Under the pieces are notes generated by a model, which was not told the origin of the DNA, made no database searches, and saw nothing but the letters and a program-made list of their open reading frames with translations. Position numbers and translations under genes: made by a program. A DNA stretch of 37,825 nt from Bacteroidales bacterium (GTDB lineage Bacteria > Bacteroidota > Bacteroidia > Bacteroidales > Prolixibacteraceae): NCBI GenBank assembly GCA_031272965.1, contig JAISSS010000120.1:1-37825 (forward strand). Direction: 5' to 3'. Every line of letters starts with the position of its first letter. The first letter of the stretch is position 1. Below, in pieces: positions 37,245-37,825 of this stretch.

Positions 37245-37820
37245 TTAATTCAAGTTACTTGGAATAACAGTTAACGTGCCTGCGGTTCCTTGAACTCCTG
37301 ATGGAATAGTAAATCCGGTACCTGTCCATGTTGGTGAAAATGACCCTATTCCAACTGCGACTGCATACGCAAATGTGTAGTATCCATTCGCACCTAACTG
37401 CTGGCCGGTTACAGTAACTGAGCCGGTTGCGGTGTAGCCAATGTGAGCATTAAAGTCAACTTTGGATTCTTGGGTTGTAATTTGTTTCTCTCCATTAACC
37501 AGCTGACCGTTGACAATGATATAACCATCTACATAAGCGACTAAAACGCCAAATACATTTCGGTGTTCAAAACGCTGGATGTTGAATCGATAGGAAATGT
37601 TAGTTACCTCTTGACCGCTTTTTAAGCGCGGTATTTGGTAAAATACTGTTGAGGTCTGTTCCTTGGGCGACGTATCGTAATGGACAAAATACAGCAGGTT
37701 ATCATAAATAATGCCTTGCTTGTCAGAGACAATACCAAGCGTTTTTATTTCAGAACCCATATACTGCCATTTCAGCTCTATCAGACCAAGACCAAGAGCC
37801 TCGAAATCCGATGATGACAT
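37245..37820 (-). CDS. Unknown AT-richer gene at the right edge (possibly incomplete at the 5' end)
   Basis: 191 residues from an ATG at 37820; the frame stays open to the window edge, so the real start may lie beyond. I do not recognise a family. The sequence is beta-rich with many Gly, Thr and Val ('HIGYTATGSVTVTGQQLGAN', 'GYYTFAYAVAVGIGSF', 'TIPSGVQGTAGTLTVIP'), and has no signal peptide in the visible part and no long hydrophobic segment. Its middle resembles the modules of exported or phage-type structural proteins ('FEHRNVFGVLVAYVDGYIIV'), but this is a weak impression. The nucleotide composition is visibly richer in A and T than the neighbours, which suggests a different origin. It is on the same strand as the lipoprotein gene, 207 nt upstream of it. 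Confidence 0.65.
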   Translation of the reverse strand: MSSSDFEALGLGLIELKWQYMGSEIKTLGIVSDKQGIIYDNLLYFVHYDTSPKEQTSTVFYQIPRLKSGQEVTNISYRFNIQRFEHRNVFGVLVAYVDGYIIVNGQLVNGEKQITTQESKVDFNAHIGYTATGSVTVTGQQLGANGYYTFAYAVAVGIGSFSPTWTGTGFTIPSGVQGTAGTLTVIPSNLN

Positions 37821-37825
37821 GGCTG

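Noticed and set aside
1-37825. tRNA, rRNA, CRISPR arrays, insertion sequences or an origin of replication
   Set aside because: No cloverleaf, no regularly spaced repeats, no transposase or integrase, and no DnaA-box cluster were seen in reading both strands.

Overview
The window looks like a chromosomal segment from a member of the Bacteroidota, most likely order Bacteroidales. The evidence is consistent along its length: promoters of the Bacteroides sigma-ABfr type (TAnnTTTG, often followed by C) stand before many genes and Shine-Dalgarno sites are not obvious. The gene content is also typical of the phylum: DUF4251 and DUF5020 proteins, a von Willebrand protein with carboxypeptidase-regulatory-like domains, a GLUG-repeat lipoprotein, a fused SecDF, a NagB-LmbE fusion, a long PPi-dependent phosphofructokinase, and a TonB receptor with an N-terminal CarboxypepD_reg domain. 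I saw no rRNA, tRNA, CRISPR array, transposase or phage module.

Layout. 1-4757: envelope proteins (a partial secreted protein, DUF4251, a YfbK-like VWA protein, and a divergent GLUG-repeat lipoprotein). 4861-7039: an aromatic amino acid operon (prephenate dehydrogenase, then DAHP synthase/chorismate mutase) behind a leader that encodes a 22-residue peptide with eight consecutive aromatic codons and then an intrinsic terminator. 7060-8251 (minus): GmhA and a PAP2-like membrane protein. 8424-10426: a DUF5020 outer-membrane protein and an NCS2 purine permease. 10561-13131: a TonB-dependent receptor. 13304-19365: a protein-export neighbourhood (Ffh, a small unknown membrane protein, SecDF, a TatA-like protein, a LolD-like ATPase). 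19609-21285: PPi-phosphofructokinase.

21400-25391 (minus) is the most unusual part: a three-gene operon for a split polyketide/fatty-acid-like system. One protein fuses an acyltransferase, a dehydratase and a phosphopantetheinyl transferase; it is followed by a stand-alone acyl carrier protein and an alpha/beta hydrolase. No ketosynthase or ketoreductase is in the window. 25818-27340: bL25, peptidyl-tRNA hydrolase and an S4-domain protein. 27355-28794 (minus): two adjacent LuxR-type regulators behind a perfect 21-bp palindrome. 28999-29196: a structured, apparently non-coding segment. 29365-33087: NagB-LmbE fusion, cysteine synthase and a NarL-type response regulator. 33174-33340: a candidate minus-strand small RNA. 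33460-37037 (minus): an O-antigen-ligase-like membrane protein and a transglutaminase/discoidin lipoprotein. 37245 to the end: an AT-richer unknown gene running to the edge.

The two strongest points are the aromatic leader-peptide attenuator (4861-5037) and the AT-DH-PPT/ACP/hydrolase operon (21400-25391). All domain calls come from reading motifs; no database search was run.
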